A stretch of DNA of 64,000 nt from Pseudocercospora fijiensis CIRAD86 (lineage: Eukaryota > Ascomycota > Dothideomycetes > Mycosphaerellales > Mycosphaerellaceae). Shown here piece after piece: positions 51,965 through 63,083 of the stretch. The translations under genes were made by a program, and so were the position numbers. Below the pieces are notes generated by a model. It was given only the letters and a program-made list of their open reading frames with translations, was not told where the DNA came from and made no database searches. The DNA lies in assembly GCF_000340215.1 (NCBI RefSeq), contig NW_006921532.1:4353126-4417125 (forward strand). The letters run 5' to 3'. How positions within the stretch are numbered: position 1 is the stretch's first letter; each line of letters opens with the position of its first letter.

Positions 51965-52668
51965 CTGAACTCGATATGCACAGGTTCACCATGTGGCTGG
52001 AGAAAAGAAGCATCCATGGGACTTAAGCAAACTGTAAGGAGTATGAGAGATCAAATCATGGTGCTTGTGTTAGTGACGTGGTCCACCAACCTGTGGATGG
52101 TGCACACGGTCTGTAATACACTATGTACACGACTTTGTTAGGCGGGCTCGTTGTATCCACACAAGGCGGAGTTATCGGATACGTTGATATCCTACCTAAT
52201 ACCCGCCAAGGTGCCTAATATTGCTCGGATATCCTGGTATTCGGGCATACCCGATGTGTATACACGGGTGTACACCAGTATAATATACAATGTACACGAC
52301 ATCCATTTCTTAGGGGCTGTAGACCCACATCACAAGCCTTGTGTAGAGTTAGAGAGCATTACAGTAGCAATGAGGAAGATGCTCCGGCCCGAAAATGCCG
52401 AAAATGCCAAGACTTGCAGAGCTCGTCTTCATCTTTTCAAACACTGCACAGCTTCTACCCAACACTAACAACACTCTCTTGACGACAGGCCACGGTCGTC
52501 GCAGCCAAAGTGTCGCTCTTTGCAGCGCCTTCACGTTTCATTTTCTTCCCCACACCTCCATTAGCACACAAAGCAGCAGCTGGTTCTGCTTTAATAACAC
52601 GCGCGGCGGTGATCGGACTTTGCATCACACCTCCACTCAGAAACTACGCCAGCAGCAAGAAAAAGAAG
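51965..52668. other. Intergenic between GCN20 and OLA1
   Basis: A 704-bp interval. An AT-rich portion near 52,140-52,310 has repeated GATATCC/TACAC/GTGTAC words but no clear repeat unit. The last 200 bp are probably OLA1 leader. Confidence 0.4.
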
Positions 52669-54128
52669 ATGCCTCCGAAGAAGGAAGTTAAGCAGGAGAA
52701 GGTGTTGTTGGGACGGCCCGGAAACAATTTAAAGAGTGGGATTGTATGTACGGCAAACTTGTGCGTGCTGCTGCGCGTGCGTCGACCGCTCAAGCTAATA
52801 TCTCCTTCAGGTCGGCCTTGCCAACGTAGGAAAGTCAACATTCTTCCAAGCAATCACCAGATGTCCGCTTGGCAATCCAGCCAACTTCCCTTATGCCACA
52901 ATTGACCCAGAGGAGGCGCGCGTCCTCGTACCGGACGAGCGATTCGACTGGCTAGTACAGCAGTACAAGCCCAAGTCGGTAGTGCCTGCAGATCTCACGG
53001 TATACGACATTGCCGGCTTGACACGAGGTGCTTCCACCGGTGCTGGGCTTGGCAATGCTTTCTTGTCCCACATTCGAGCGGTCGATGCGATCTTCCAGGT
53101 CGTCCGGTGCTTCGACGATGCCGAGATCATACACGTCGAGGGTGATGTCGATCCTACACGAGATCTAGACATCATCAGCGAAGAACTTCGCATCAAAGAC
53201 ATTGAGTTTGTGGAGAAGGCCCTTGAAAACTTGGTCAAGCAGACACGGAGAGGTGGACAGTCGCTTGAGATGAAGAAGCTGAAGGAAGAACAAGCTACGG
53301 TCGAGAAGGTCCTCGAGCATCTCAAGTCCGGCAAAGACGTGCGCAAGGCTGAATGGGCTCCCAAAGAGGTACGTGCAAGCTCACCCCAACCCCTCTTTCG
53401 AAGCCCTTCCGTGATGAACGAGTGATTTTATCACTATAATCCCAGCTCTTAGATCACCTCACTTGATCAACGCTCGAGGTGACTTGATAAAACGTCCCAT
53501 CTGATATCAGCAAATCGCAACTTCCGACAGCCTTCAGCCATAAGACAGGCCAAGAGCTAATCACAGTTCGTCGTAGGTCGAGGCCATCAACCCACTCTTC
53601 CTCCTCACTGCGAAGCCGGTAGTCTTCTTGGTCAATTTGAGCGAAAAGGACTATATTCGCCAGAAGAACAAACACCTGCCCAAGATCGCGGAGTGGGTCA
53701 AGGAGCATGCTCCAGGCGACCCCATCATCCCGATCTCTGTTTCATTCGAGGAGCGTTTGAGCCGATTTGAAACAGAGAAAGAGGCGGAGGAGGAAGCCAA
53801 GAGGCTAGGCACAAAGTCTGCCTTGCCCAAGATCATCACGACTATGCGCAAAGCGCTCAATCTCGGGTCATTTTTCACAACTGGTGCAGACGAAGTGCGG
53901 CAATGGACTATACGGAACGGCACCAAGGCACCCAAGGCAGCTGGCGTGATTCATGGAGACTTCGAGAAGACGTTCATCCAGGCTGTGGTGTACAATTATG
54001 ACACGCTGAAAGAACTTGGTGACGAGGCAACGGTCAAAGCTCAAGGAAAGGTGATGACCAAGGGCAAGGATTACGTGGTGGAGGACGGCGACATCCTCTT
54101 GATCAAGGCGGGCGCTGCCAAGTCATGA
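52669..54128 (+). CDS. OLA1: Obg-like ATPase 1 (YchF family)
   Basis: A universally conserved P-loop NTPase of the Obg/YchF family that prefers ATP and binds ribosomes. Exons are 52669-52743, 52811-53368 and 53577-54128, giving 394 residues, the usual OLA1 length. The P-loop [10 protein letters not shown] is built at the first junction. The family's NxxE specificity position appears as NLSEKD after [26 protein letters not shown] is the switch II region. The TGS-like C-terminus runs from [20 protein letters not shown] to the stop. The second intron is long for this genome (208 nt) but has normal ends (GTACGT..GTAG). No evidence of a second gene inside it. Confidence 0.95.
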
Positions 54129-54608
54129 GCATCGATGCTAGACTTGCCGCAATACATTTTGAGCATTCTCCCGATACGATGCATGTTGATGTAGTATGGA
54201 CCTTGACTTACTGTCGGTCTGCATGAATGAAAGAACTTGACTTCTTCAAGTCTTCCACTTTTCGCGGCCATTTCTGTCCCCAGTCAGCCAATTCAAACTC
54301 CACATTGTGCATCAATGCGATCAGACCGCACCGCCACGTGAGATGGTGTCTGAATGTGTCTCTCGCGATCAGAAGTGGTGGTATCGTGAGGTGCTGGGAC
54401 GCTGCAAGCACAGTGTAGAAGTACATGGGATCTCCATGCGTGAAATCATTGCCTGACCTCACTCCCTCAAGCTCCCCCAATCGATCTCACGCCCGCCTGC
54501 ACGTCTTTCCGCAGTCCGTCTCGCTCACGCCAGTGCGGCACGATAGAACGCTGGGCCAGACTAGCGAAGTAAAATGCGCACCGCGGATGCGACACATCTG
54601 TCGTCTGA
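54129..54608. other. Intergenic, no supported gene
   Basis: A 480-bp interval between OLA1 and the VPS9 gene, same orientation. Only short frames. Confidence 0.4.
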
Positions 54609-57600
54609 ATGCAACCGCTCAATCCGTATCTGCGCGCCTTCTTCCGAAGCGCGCTGCCAGCGCAGTGCCAGCCCATCAGCCACCACGTCCTCCTCGTGCC
54701 CACGACCGATGTCCTCCTGAACGCGAAAGACCGCGACAGCAACGCCGCCTACGCTGAGCTCGCTGGGACGGAGGAGTTCTTGGCCTCACACGTCGTTCGA
54801 GTGCCCAATGGAGTTCCACCCGGCGGCGCAGCATGGTCTAGGGAGGGCGGCGGCGCGAGCGCGCGCGAGATCAAGGCAAAAGCAAAGCAGTATAGCACAA
54901 TCAACGGGCGCACCGTCGTCATCAAGGACTCTTTCGTGTACAGCAATAAGGGCTTTAAAACGTTAAACCAGGCGCAGCTGTTGAGCGACACTGTCTACTT
55001 TCCCGATGCTGCCGATGGCCAGCAATGGCTGGTGTACTACATCTCGCGGCCACTTGTCGGCAGCTACTTGGCCACTCCCATTGTCCCAGCTGTCATCAGC
55101 GACGAGCCAAGTAGAGAGCGCAAGAGAGTGCTGGCCGAAGCTGCAGGAGAGGTCATGGCTGGAGGGCAGAGCGCCATGGTCAAGAGGACGGAAGTGAAGA
55201 GCTTTGGCCACCTATTGACGTCCTTCCCTATGATCAGTCGGCAAATGCAGACAGGTCTGGAAAAGATCATAAGGGAATTCATCGCGGCCAATGATAAACC
55301 TTTGCCCAAGCCTCGGAGCAGGTCGAGTTCAATCAGCTCAGGTACTTCTGCACCCTCCCTGAGCGACTCAGTAGGATCCATCAAATCTGGCATATCTGCG
55401 GCCGACACGGTACATCCGACAAGCTTGGAGCTGGAGCCGGAAGAGCAGACCCTTCGAACCTCTTTGGAAACCGCGATTGTCTCCGCTATAGATTTATTCC
55501 AGAATGTTGACAAAGCACAGCTTTCTTTGCTCGGCGCTAACACTGAACTGACTGGTCCTGTGGTGGAACGTATGATTGAGCGATACATTACTGAGCAGGT
55601 CCATGACCAATCCTTGTTCCCACGCGTATGTGCGATTCGAAGACCGGATGACTCCGACCTGGAATCGAAGATTCGCAAGATGTCGGACATCGATATTGCT
55701 CAAGTCGGGATCCCCATCGAGGACGGCATGCTAGGCAAACGAGCACTTGCTACCAGGCTGAATAATGGCATCCTCACCTTCAGGAAGATGGGTGTAGCAA
55801 GCAGTCCTGAGGAAATGCTGGACATTCTCCTCGACACCCAAAAGGCCATCACCGCAGTGGAGACGACCGACGGCATTGTCGGTCTGACTGGAGAAAGCCC
55901 ATCCATCACGGCTATGACTATCAATGCAGATGTTCTGGTGTCGATGCTTCTCATTGTGGTCATCCGCAGCGGCGTTAGGCACTTATACTCTCGACTCCTC
56001 TACATGCGTTACTTCATTTTCATTGACGAAGTCGAAAGTGGAGAGCAAGGCTATGCGCTCGCCACTCTCGAAGCCGTTCTTGCCCACTTATCAAACAGCT
56101 CTAGCGCTTTGAGGAGAGCGAGCAAGCGCAATCGACTATTGTGGCAAGCAGCGAAACTGGGTGATACGCAGGCATTGAGGGCCATTTTGGACCCTGTTCT
56201 CTACGCAAGCGAAGGATCTGCCGTGGCAGAATCTCCAATCGACTTCGACTCTGCCTCTTCTGACGACGACATGTCTGAAAGCGGCACGTTTGATGGCACT
56301 GCCACAACTAGTCTCAGACAACGCAAGACTGCTTCTACCGATTTCGCGGCGGTCAATGGCTCTTTAAGCCACGTATTTCCTTTCCAGCGTCCGCCAACTC
56401 CGCCTCCAGAGCAAGCAGAGCGTCGACCTCAAAAGCATGTATCTATGGCGTCGCTGCCTCGAAGCCACTCGGCTTCATCTGGCTACTCCTCGAGATCTCA
56501 TTCTCGCCAGAAGAGTATTGACTCCGACACAAGCGCAGGACATGGCATTGGAGGCGATCTGTCGACGGACAAGCTTGCCCAAACACAAGATGGCAATGGC
56601 AATTCTGTGCTCATGATGACGATTGATGCCGGGAAGCATGATGCCTTGAAGTTCCTCCTCGGTATGCCGGCGCATTTTCGTGCTTCATTTGTACTCAACG
56701 ACGTCAATGACGAGGGCACAACTTTGTTAAGCGCCGCAGTGCAGTCCGGAAATCGACACATCACTGATGAGATCATCAATTTCCTGGAGAACAATGCAGG
56801 CGAGGACGAACTGCAACGCTACATCGAACTTCAGGATACCAAGGGTCGCTGCTTCGCGCACTACCTCTTCCATCTGCCCCATCTGATACACCGCTTCGGC
56901 CAAAAGCTGCCATGGCGATTGAAAGACAGGAACGGACAGACACCTCTTTTTGCGCTTTGTAGGTCCTACGATCATGATCAATATCACACTATGGTCGAAG
57001 CAGCTCTGAAACTCGCGACCGACACTCAAGGTGATGGTGATCCTCTCCATCTTGATGATCACGTCGATGCTAAGGGGAACACTTTATTACACGTAACGAA
57101 TGATGTGCAGATTGCGCTTCGCTTATTGCGTTATTGCGACTCTGATGTCAACGCCGCCAACGATAAACGCTTCACGCCGCTCATGGTTGCAAGCAAATAT
57201 GGGCGAATAGATCTGGTAAGAACGTTGTTCGGCGACCCAAGGGTAGACATGACGCTCAAAGACCTGCGCGGCTTGACTGCTGTCGAGCTAGCTAAGGACG
57301 ATGATGTACGCAACCGGATTGACGACCTCATACTGTTATCGACGCCAGCTGGCAAGGATGGGCGAACCACGACAGTGGTGAGATCCTTCTTTGTGGAGGA
57401 CGCGACTGTGCGCCTGGTGCTGAAGTCCGGAGCTCCAAACCAAGTTGGCTCGATCACGGTGACCACTTGCAGACGATCTGTCGCCGATTTCGAGAATTTA
57501 TCGAAATGGTTATCGATTGAATGTCCGGCAAGCTGGTTGCCCACGCACTTCAATCTTCCCTCGCCGTTTCTAATCCCATCGAAGCCTTCAAGAACCGTAC

Positions 57601-58466
57601 TCAGAGACATTCAGCTGAGGCTCGACAACTTTCTACGAAATCTCCTTACTCACGGCACTTTCCGCCAACACGAGTTGGTCTGGGAATTTTTCCTTGTACC
57701 AGACATCGACTCAGGCATGCTCGAAGAACGATCGCAGCGGAAAGCGGAAGCGCGCGTGGAGAATGTGAAAGACGACTTCGAGCCAATTCATGACACCGCA
57801 GAAGTAGAGAACTTCGTGGAACACGCTCGAGAACAAATCCGTGGGGTGACACAGGCGGTCCGCAAGGTCATACGCGAGACCAACAAGCATCGCATGCTAT
57901 ACAGCGACTTTTCAGAGGCACAAGGTCTCTCCTCATCGGCGTTATCCACGATCAACTTCCTCCCAAAGCCCTATGTCAATGCTTTCGATCGCTACACCAG
58001 GACTTTAACCCCCAGTGAGGCCAATCCGCTTGCCAGCCTTTATTATGCTTTGCACTCTATACACTCCACGTCTACCGCCATTCAAGTTGCAACCAACCGA
58101 CCAGCTTATTTGATTGGGTCAATGCAACAAGCTCAGCGTGCCATCGATCGCAGCAAAAATAGTGTTTCCCGCTCGAATCGATGGACTCCAAACATTGGGC
58201 TGTTTGAGGAGACAAAGAAGAACGTGGCTCTGGACGCGTGGGAGAAGGCGGCCAAAGCCAGGCAAGAATTGGAAAGTCTGGGCTGTGAGTTAAGGTATAC
58301 TCAGCAAACCATCGCACAGGAGCTGGCGGTCTGGCAGGACGAACATATCAAAGGCGGGAGACAGAGCCTAAGGAAGTTAGCGAAAGAGACGATCGTGAGG
58401 GAAAGAGCAAAGATGGAGAATTTTAAGCGAGCTTTGAGAGAGGTCAGGACAGCTAGAGCAGGCTGA
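54609..58466 (+). CDS. VPS9-ankyrin-PX protein, putative Rab5-type GEF
   Basis: Intronless, 1285 residues. The N-terminus begins MQPLNPYLRAFFRSALPAQC. A Ser-rich linker precedes a VPS9 domain (about residues 310-500) with DQSLFPRVCAIR, AITAVETTDGIVGLTGESPS, INADVLVSMLLIVVIRSG and HLYSRLLYMRYFI. Ankyrin repeats occupy about 650-905 (GNSVLMMTIDAGKHDALKFL, then TLLSAAVQSGNRHITDEI, then FTPLMVASKYGRIDLVRTLF). A PX-like phosphoinositide-binding domain covers about 925-1030 (RRSVADFENLSKWLSIECP, RLDNFLRNLLTH). The C-terminal 200 residues are helical, with a coiled coil. VPS9 domains activate Rab5/Ypt51 GTPases on endosomes and PX domains bind PI3P, so an endosomal trafficking role is inferred. Confidence 0.87.
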   Translation: MQPLNPYLRAFFRSALPAQCQPISHHVLLVPTTDVLLNAKDRDSNAAYAELAGTEEFLASHVVRVPNGVPPGGAAWSREGGGASAREIKAKAKQYSTINGRTVVIKDSFVYSNKGFKTLNQAQLLSDTVYFPDAADGQQWLVYYISRPLVGSYLATPIVPAVISDEPSRERKRVLAEAAGEVMAGGQSAMVKRTEVKSFGHLLTSFPMISRQMQTGLEKIIREFIAANDKPLPKPRSRSSSISSGTSAPSLSDSVGSIKSGISAADTVHPTSLELEPEEQTLRTSLETAIVSAIDLFQNVDKAQLSLLGANTELTGPVVERMIERYITEQVHDQSLFPRVCAIRRPDDSDLESKIRKMSDIDIAQVGIPIEDGMLGKRALATRLNNGILTFRKMGVASSPEEMLDILLDTQKAITAVETTDGIVGLTGESPSITAMTINADVLVSMLLIVVIRSGVRHLYSRLLYMRYFIFIDEVESGEQGYALATLEAVLAHLSNSSSALRRASKRNRLLWQAAKLGDTQALRAILDPVLYASEGSAVAESPIDFDSASSDDDMSESGTFDGTATTSLRQRKTASTDFAAVNGSLSHVFPFQRPPTPPPEQAERRPQKHVSMASLPRSHSASSGYSSRSHSRQKSIDSDTSAGHGIGGDLSTDKLAQTQDGNGNSVLMMTIDAGKHDALKFLLGMPAHFRASFVLNDVNDEGTTLLSAAVQSGNRHITDEIINFLENNAGEDELQRYIELQDTKGRCFAHYLFHLPHLIHRFGQKLPWRLKDRNGQTPLFALCRSYDHDQYHTMVEAALKLATDTQGDGDPLHLDDHVDAKGNTLLHVTNDVQIALRLLRYCDSDVNAANDKRFTPLMVASKYGRIDLVRTLFGDPRVDMTLKDLRGLTAVELAKDDDVRNRIDDLILLSTPAGKDGRTTTVVRSFFVEDATVRLVLKSGAPNQVGSITVTTCRRSVADFENLSKWLSIECPASWLPTHFNLPSPFLIPSKPSRTVLRDIQLRLDNFLRNLLTHGTFRQHELVWEFFLVPDIDSGMLEERSQRKAEARVENVKDDFEPIHDTAEVENFVEHAREQIRGVTQAVRKVIRETNKHRMLYSDFSEAQGLSSSALSTINFLPKPYVNAFDRYTRTLTPSEANPLASLYYALHSIHSTSTAIQVATNRPAYLIGSMQQAQRAIDRSKNSVSRSNRWTPNIGLFEETKKNVALDAWEKAAKARQELESLGCELRYTQQTIAQELAVWQDEHIKGGRQSLRKLAKETIVRERAKMENFKRALREVRTARAG

Positions 58467-58663
58467 TAGGATGAAAGTGTTGGATTGATGCGGCGCTGTG
58501 CTTCAGGCTGGATGCTGATACGATCGAACCACGCCACTGTAAGGTATCCAACCTGTTCTCGCATGCTTTCCCTTGACAGCGTTTTTGTAAGTCGTGCAAA
58601 AGAACCCCAGACACCTCGCTAAACCCCAGGACGAATGAAATCTAGCTCTCCCTCGCCAATAAC

Positions 58664-60024
58664 TCATGATCGATTCGCAATGTCAACGTCGCCTGCAGGT
58701 GCTTTCGCGCTGTGCCACCCTTCATCACCAACGTAGCCTCCCGTCCCGACTCCAATGGCAAATGCTCTATCTCTACTACGGCTACCCCAGGCCCAGCCTT
58801 GTCCTCTGCTACCGATGGGTCTAGCGTGAGTGAGATCAGCAAATGTCTCAGACGTGATGTAAGCCTTGAATCAAACTTACTGATGATACCATCTGAATGC
58901 AAGCCACGCCGTCGCAATACCGATCAAAGAGCCTCCAATAATATCGAAGCCAAAGCTAAATAGTAGAAAACCGTCAGCGCGTACGTCGGACTGTGTTATT
59001 TGCTGAAACTAACTGGTAATATTCTGCCCATCGTGTTGAGCATATATAGACAGCCACGGCGACTGGTGTGAGAGCTGGGATGATGAGGTAGTTTGGAGGC
59101 GCCGCTGCAGAATTCCTGACCCACAACGGACTCGTAGAGATTGCATTAGCAGGCGAGGTTTGGTCGTCGTGCTCTTGCTTCGTATCTTCTGAATCTCCTC
59201 TTGCTCGGTTGGCGTGAAGCGGGAGCAGCTCGTGATCCGAAGAGCGCTTCTGCTGCCTGGCCAAAGGTTGTTGATTGATTGGAAGCGATGGTAGGCCGAT
59301 GGCGAACTTGGAGCAGAAATATAGGGTGAGATAGAGTAGTCCACTCCAAGACCAGGATGAGTGTCCAGAAGGGAAAGATCTAAATCCATCGTTGAGCTTC
59401 GCCTCGTCTTTGGATTGGCAAATTCCAAAGTCTACCAACGTCCAGCGAATGCTGATGTCCTGTCCGTAGCCCCCGACAATATGGTCTTGAATGCTGTTCA
59501 GGTCAGGCTCGCATCGAGCGAGCATGTTTGGCCTCGGCTTACCTGGTGGCAGTTAGCAGCTCGTTGACAACAGCTGGTCGTGTGGGATAGCTACCAAACA
59601 TATTCTTCATTCCTTGGGTCACAAAGAAGGCCACGGCCACCGAGAAGCATAATCCAGCAAGACCTTTCTCAAGCTCCCACAATTTCAACCTCCAAACCTG
59701 CGCACGAGTCGACACGCTTCGTACTTCCTTTCCTGGCACGAAGAATATCGTGATGATGGCGATGAGTAGTGCTGGTACCAAAAACGCGACAACGCCCAGC
59801 ATCCAAATTGTGATCTGTTCGTCCACGTACGGATATGAAATTTCAGGGTTGAGAAGTGTGAAGGGCCGGTGATGAGGCTCGATGATTGAGAAGATGGCTC
59901 CAGCCACGGCGAAAGCAATGATGACCGCCCAATCCAGAATGTAGGAGGCAATCAATTTCTTGCTCGGATGGCCCATCTCCCTACGTGCGCCCAGCAGCGC
60001 GCCTTTGTCCATTCCGAACTTCAT
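58664..60024 (-). CDS. PAP2-type lipid phosphatase, DPP1/LPP-like, 4 exons
   Basis: Dephosphorylates diacylglycerol pyrophosphate, phosphatidate or related lipids at a membrane. Exons are 60024-59595, 59542-59014, 58955-58881 and 58820-58664 (396 residues). All three phosphatase motifs are rebuilt by splicing. KPRPNML is preceded by KNMFG across intron 1. FPSGHSSWSW is inside exon 2. STRWAEYYHFGFD (R-x5-H-x3-D) forms across intron 2. Six hydrophobic helices are expected (for example AVIIAFAVAGAIFSI, MLGVVAFLVPALLIAIITIF, LIIPALTPVAVAVYI). An unusual hydrophilic insertion of about 60 residues (Gln/Ser/Asp-rich) separates motifs 2 and 3. The C-terminal tail is Gly/Ser/Arg-rich. The start at 60,024 lies before MDKGALLG; an upstream frame extends without homology. 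Confidence 0.9.
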
Positions 60025-61124
60025 CGCGACGAGCTGTGTATCCGCGCGGCAAATGAAGTAGTTTGAGGTGGAAAGGCAGGCTCCTGGATTTTGCAAAGGT
60101 CCGCTCTCCAAGCCAGAAACCCGCAGGTTTGGTAGCAGTGGGTCCGCTAATCGGAAATGCAGACTTGCGAGGTGACAAGGTGCCGAAATGTGGTTGGTAT
60201 AGGAAAGAAAACAGGCAAGGAAGAAAGGAATGCTCGCGTGCTCACCAAAGCAGTGCCGGCAGGCTGAGACCAGCCGCAGAAAATAAGAAAATGGCGTACA
60301 GTATAACTCTGAAGACGTTTGAACTTGAGCCACACACCCTGCCAACCTGCATGTCGCAGTGCGGCCGTGAGACGGTGAGACGTCGGCGGAGGAAGAGCTG
60401 GTGCGACGTTGACGTTGTCAGCACCGAGTGTGGCTGAGCTGAGAATCTTGTCGTGTGCTCGATTTCCTCAATCGTTGGCGCTAATCTTCGCGGCGTGACA
60501 CCCACAACATCCGATTAGCAGATCAACGATTCTGCTCCGTATGCCTGGGGGGCGTGTGGTGCTCCAGGAGAAATTCTGTTCGGCGGAGACGCCAAGACGC
60601 CAAGACACCAGCGCCGCCAATTGGCACAATCTTGGCGCCTCGTCACCGCCAAGGGCAACGTTGCGCGACCAGTTGAAGATGAAGATCACATGCATGCAAC
60701 AACTGAACGAGCAGACCTCAACAATTCGCTTTTCAATTGCATAGCGCCTCACCAGTGGTGAATTTCAGCAGCGCAGCGCAGCGTGTCGCCCGTCTATATC
60801 TATGCCTATACTTTATGATCCGCCTCTGCAAGGCCAAGAGCTCAGCCGAGCAAGAGGCGCGGCCATTTCGTCAGCTCTGCCTTGAAGCGTCCTTTGTTGG
60901 CCTGGTAGATGAGGGCATTGACACTATCGCTGCCGATGGCGATCGAGAGTACAGCTCGTTTCTGTGCCTGCGACGTGGTGTCGTTCGGACTTGGCAAGTA
61001 TCCGTAAAGGTGAACCAGCTCGAAGCCAGCTTTGCAGACAGGGCAACAAAGATTCGGGGAGCCAAGTGAGTCCTCCTGCGAATTTTGTTTGCAAGGGGAG
61101 AAGAACAGACGGCTGCATTCAGCG
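60025..61124. other. 1.1-kb intergenic region
   Basis: Promoter and leader of the PAP2 gene and 3' end of ARG8. Frames near 60,842-61,204 overlap the ARG8 stop and show paired Cys (CCPVCKAG) but no domain. A short CCAAGAC-type repeat lies near 60,593-60,612. Confidence 0.4.
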
Positions 61125-62639
61125 CTATTGCGTCGCTCGCATCTCTTGCTGGCCATCTGTGCCTTCGATGTGACCAGGCTGACGGACGACTGCATGCATC
61201 GCATCTTGCAGAATGTTCATGCCTTCATCAATCTCGGCGTCCGAGATAACAAGAGGCGGCACAAAACGCAGGGTGTTGGTCCCACAAGTGATTACCAGCA
61301 GTCCACGCTCACGCGCCGCCGTAATGACTGGAGTTGGGTCTTGAGACAATTGAAGGCCTAAGATCAGGCCTCGGCCTCGGACTTCGGTCACAACATCGGG
61401 GAATGCCTCATGTATGCGGACGAAATGCTCTCGGAACCTAGCTTCTTTCTTGACGACATCTTTTTGCAGCTCGGGGTCTGCGAGTCTGGAAACGATATGA
61501 TGCGCCAGGCGACATCCAAGTGGATTGCCTCCAAAAGTAGTTCCGTGATCCCCAGTAACAATTTCGCTGGAGACGGCTTCGGTTACCAGGGTCGCCCCAA
61601 TCGGAAATCCATTCCCCAGAGCTTTCGCAGTCGTGACAATGTCCGGGTGAGCTTCCTTAGGTAGAGCGGCATGAGCCCAAAATTGTCCAGTACGGCTCAA
61701 ACCACACTGAATCTCGTCATGTATCAACACCGCTCCAACCTCGTTGCATCGTTTTCGAAGTGCAAGTAAGAACTCTTGTGTTGCCACATTCACTCCGCCC
61801 TCGCCTTGAATAGGCTCAATGATCACACCGCAAGTGTTCTCATTGACTAGATCGTGGAGCCCGGCAATGTCATTATATGTGCCGTACTTGAATCCTGGAA
61901 TCATGGGCGAGAAGGGCTTTTGGTATTTGGGATTGGGTGTTGCGCTCAAAGATCCCATTGTGCGACCATGGAAGGAGCCTTGGAAACTGACCAACTCATG
62001 TTTGCTTCCATCCGGGCGTATGCTCTTACCATACTTCCTGGCAAATTTGATAGCTGCTTCATTAGCCTCGCTGCCAGAATTGCAGACGAAGGCCCGGGCA
62101 GCCTCAAAAGCACCAGCCTCACGAGTTTTTTCGACAAGAAGCTGACTCAGTGCTCCTATCCATGGATTGTAGTAAAGGTTTGAGCTGTGCACCAATGTCT
62201 GAGATTGTTCATACAGTATCTTGCTCATTTGAGGGTCACAATGCCCTAGCGCATTCACCGCAATACCCGCTGTGAAGTCGAGGTATTGTCTGTTCTCGAT
62301 GTCGTATAAGTAGCACCCTTCTCCTTTCTGGAATACCACGGCGGGACGAACGTATGTAGGAACCATGAACGGGCTTTGAGATTCGATAAGACGGGCGGTC
62401 TGTGAGTCGGCTGGAGGATCTGGCGAGCGCAGCGAGGCTTCCTTCTAGGTAAATGTCAAGGCTGCAATTGGCAAGAGACATGTTGCGTAGGAAAATACCT
62501 CAATGGCATGTTTCTGGCCTGCTGGCAATGTTGATGCTGCAGTGGCGGTGGCATAACATCGTCGCGCACTGCTCTGCGCGACAAATCGCTGCTGTCCGAG
62601 AACCGCAGCCATACGCTTGCTACAGGTCCGGAGAGACAT
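61125..62639 (-). CDS. ARG8: Acetylornithine aminotransferase
   Basis: Mitochondrial PLP enzyme converting N-acetylglutamate semialdehyde to N2-acetylornithine in arginine synthesis. Exons are 62639-62499 and 62444-61125 with a 54-nt GTATTT..CCTAG intron (486 residues). The N-terminus (MSLRTCSKRMAAVLGQQRFV..) is Arg/Ser/Ala-rich without acids, a mitochondrial presequence. Enzyme blocks are YLDFTAGIAVNALGHCDP, FVCNSGSEANEAAIKFARK, SFHGRTMGSLSAT, IIEPIQGEGGVNVA and HDEIQCGLSRTG, which carries the PLP-contacting Asp. The Schiff-base Lys is in TTAKALGNGFPIGA, and HGTTFGGNPLGC follows. LRFVPPLVI lies near the end. Fits acetylornithine rather than ornithine aminotransferase by the GEGGV..HDEIQCG.TGQFWAH pattern. 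Confidence 0.94.
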
Positions 62640-63083
62640 GCCGGTGGCTTGTTACGTGCTTGCGCACTTCTTGCAACGCTCGATCTGATATGCACGAGCA
62701 CTTGCAGCTGAGAGGTTGAGCGCAATGGCGACACGGCGTGGGCAGCTTTTCTGTTTCACCTGCAGATCAGCCCAGTCATGCCCAGAGATCCGACAAGCTC
62801 TCGGATCACGGCACAACGCGCCTGGTAGATCATCACAGATAGTTCTATTATATTAGTGATCGTTGTTCCCAGCATATTTACTTCGTCTCTGCCGCCTCCA
62901 CGTTAAAGGATGTATCGCTCAACAGCGTCTGCCTCCGTTCACCAATTTTCAAGTGCGATTGAACATTCCCTGTGGAAATCCGGACACGACACGAGATCTG
63001 GTCGGGCATCATTTTTTCCCTGCATCCGGCGAAGGCAGTACTATCGGGAGCTTCGACTGTCGCGGAGTGGAAGCCGACACAAC
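62640..63083. other. Divergent promoter between ARG8 and the right-edge gene
   Basis: A 444-bp interval upstream of ARG8 (-) and of the tentative + strand gene. No Gcn4-type TGACTCA site was confidently identified. Short frames only. Confidence 0.35.
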
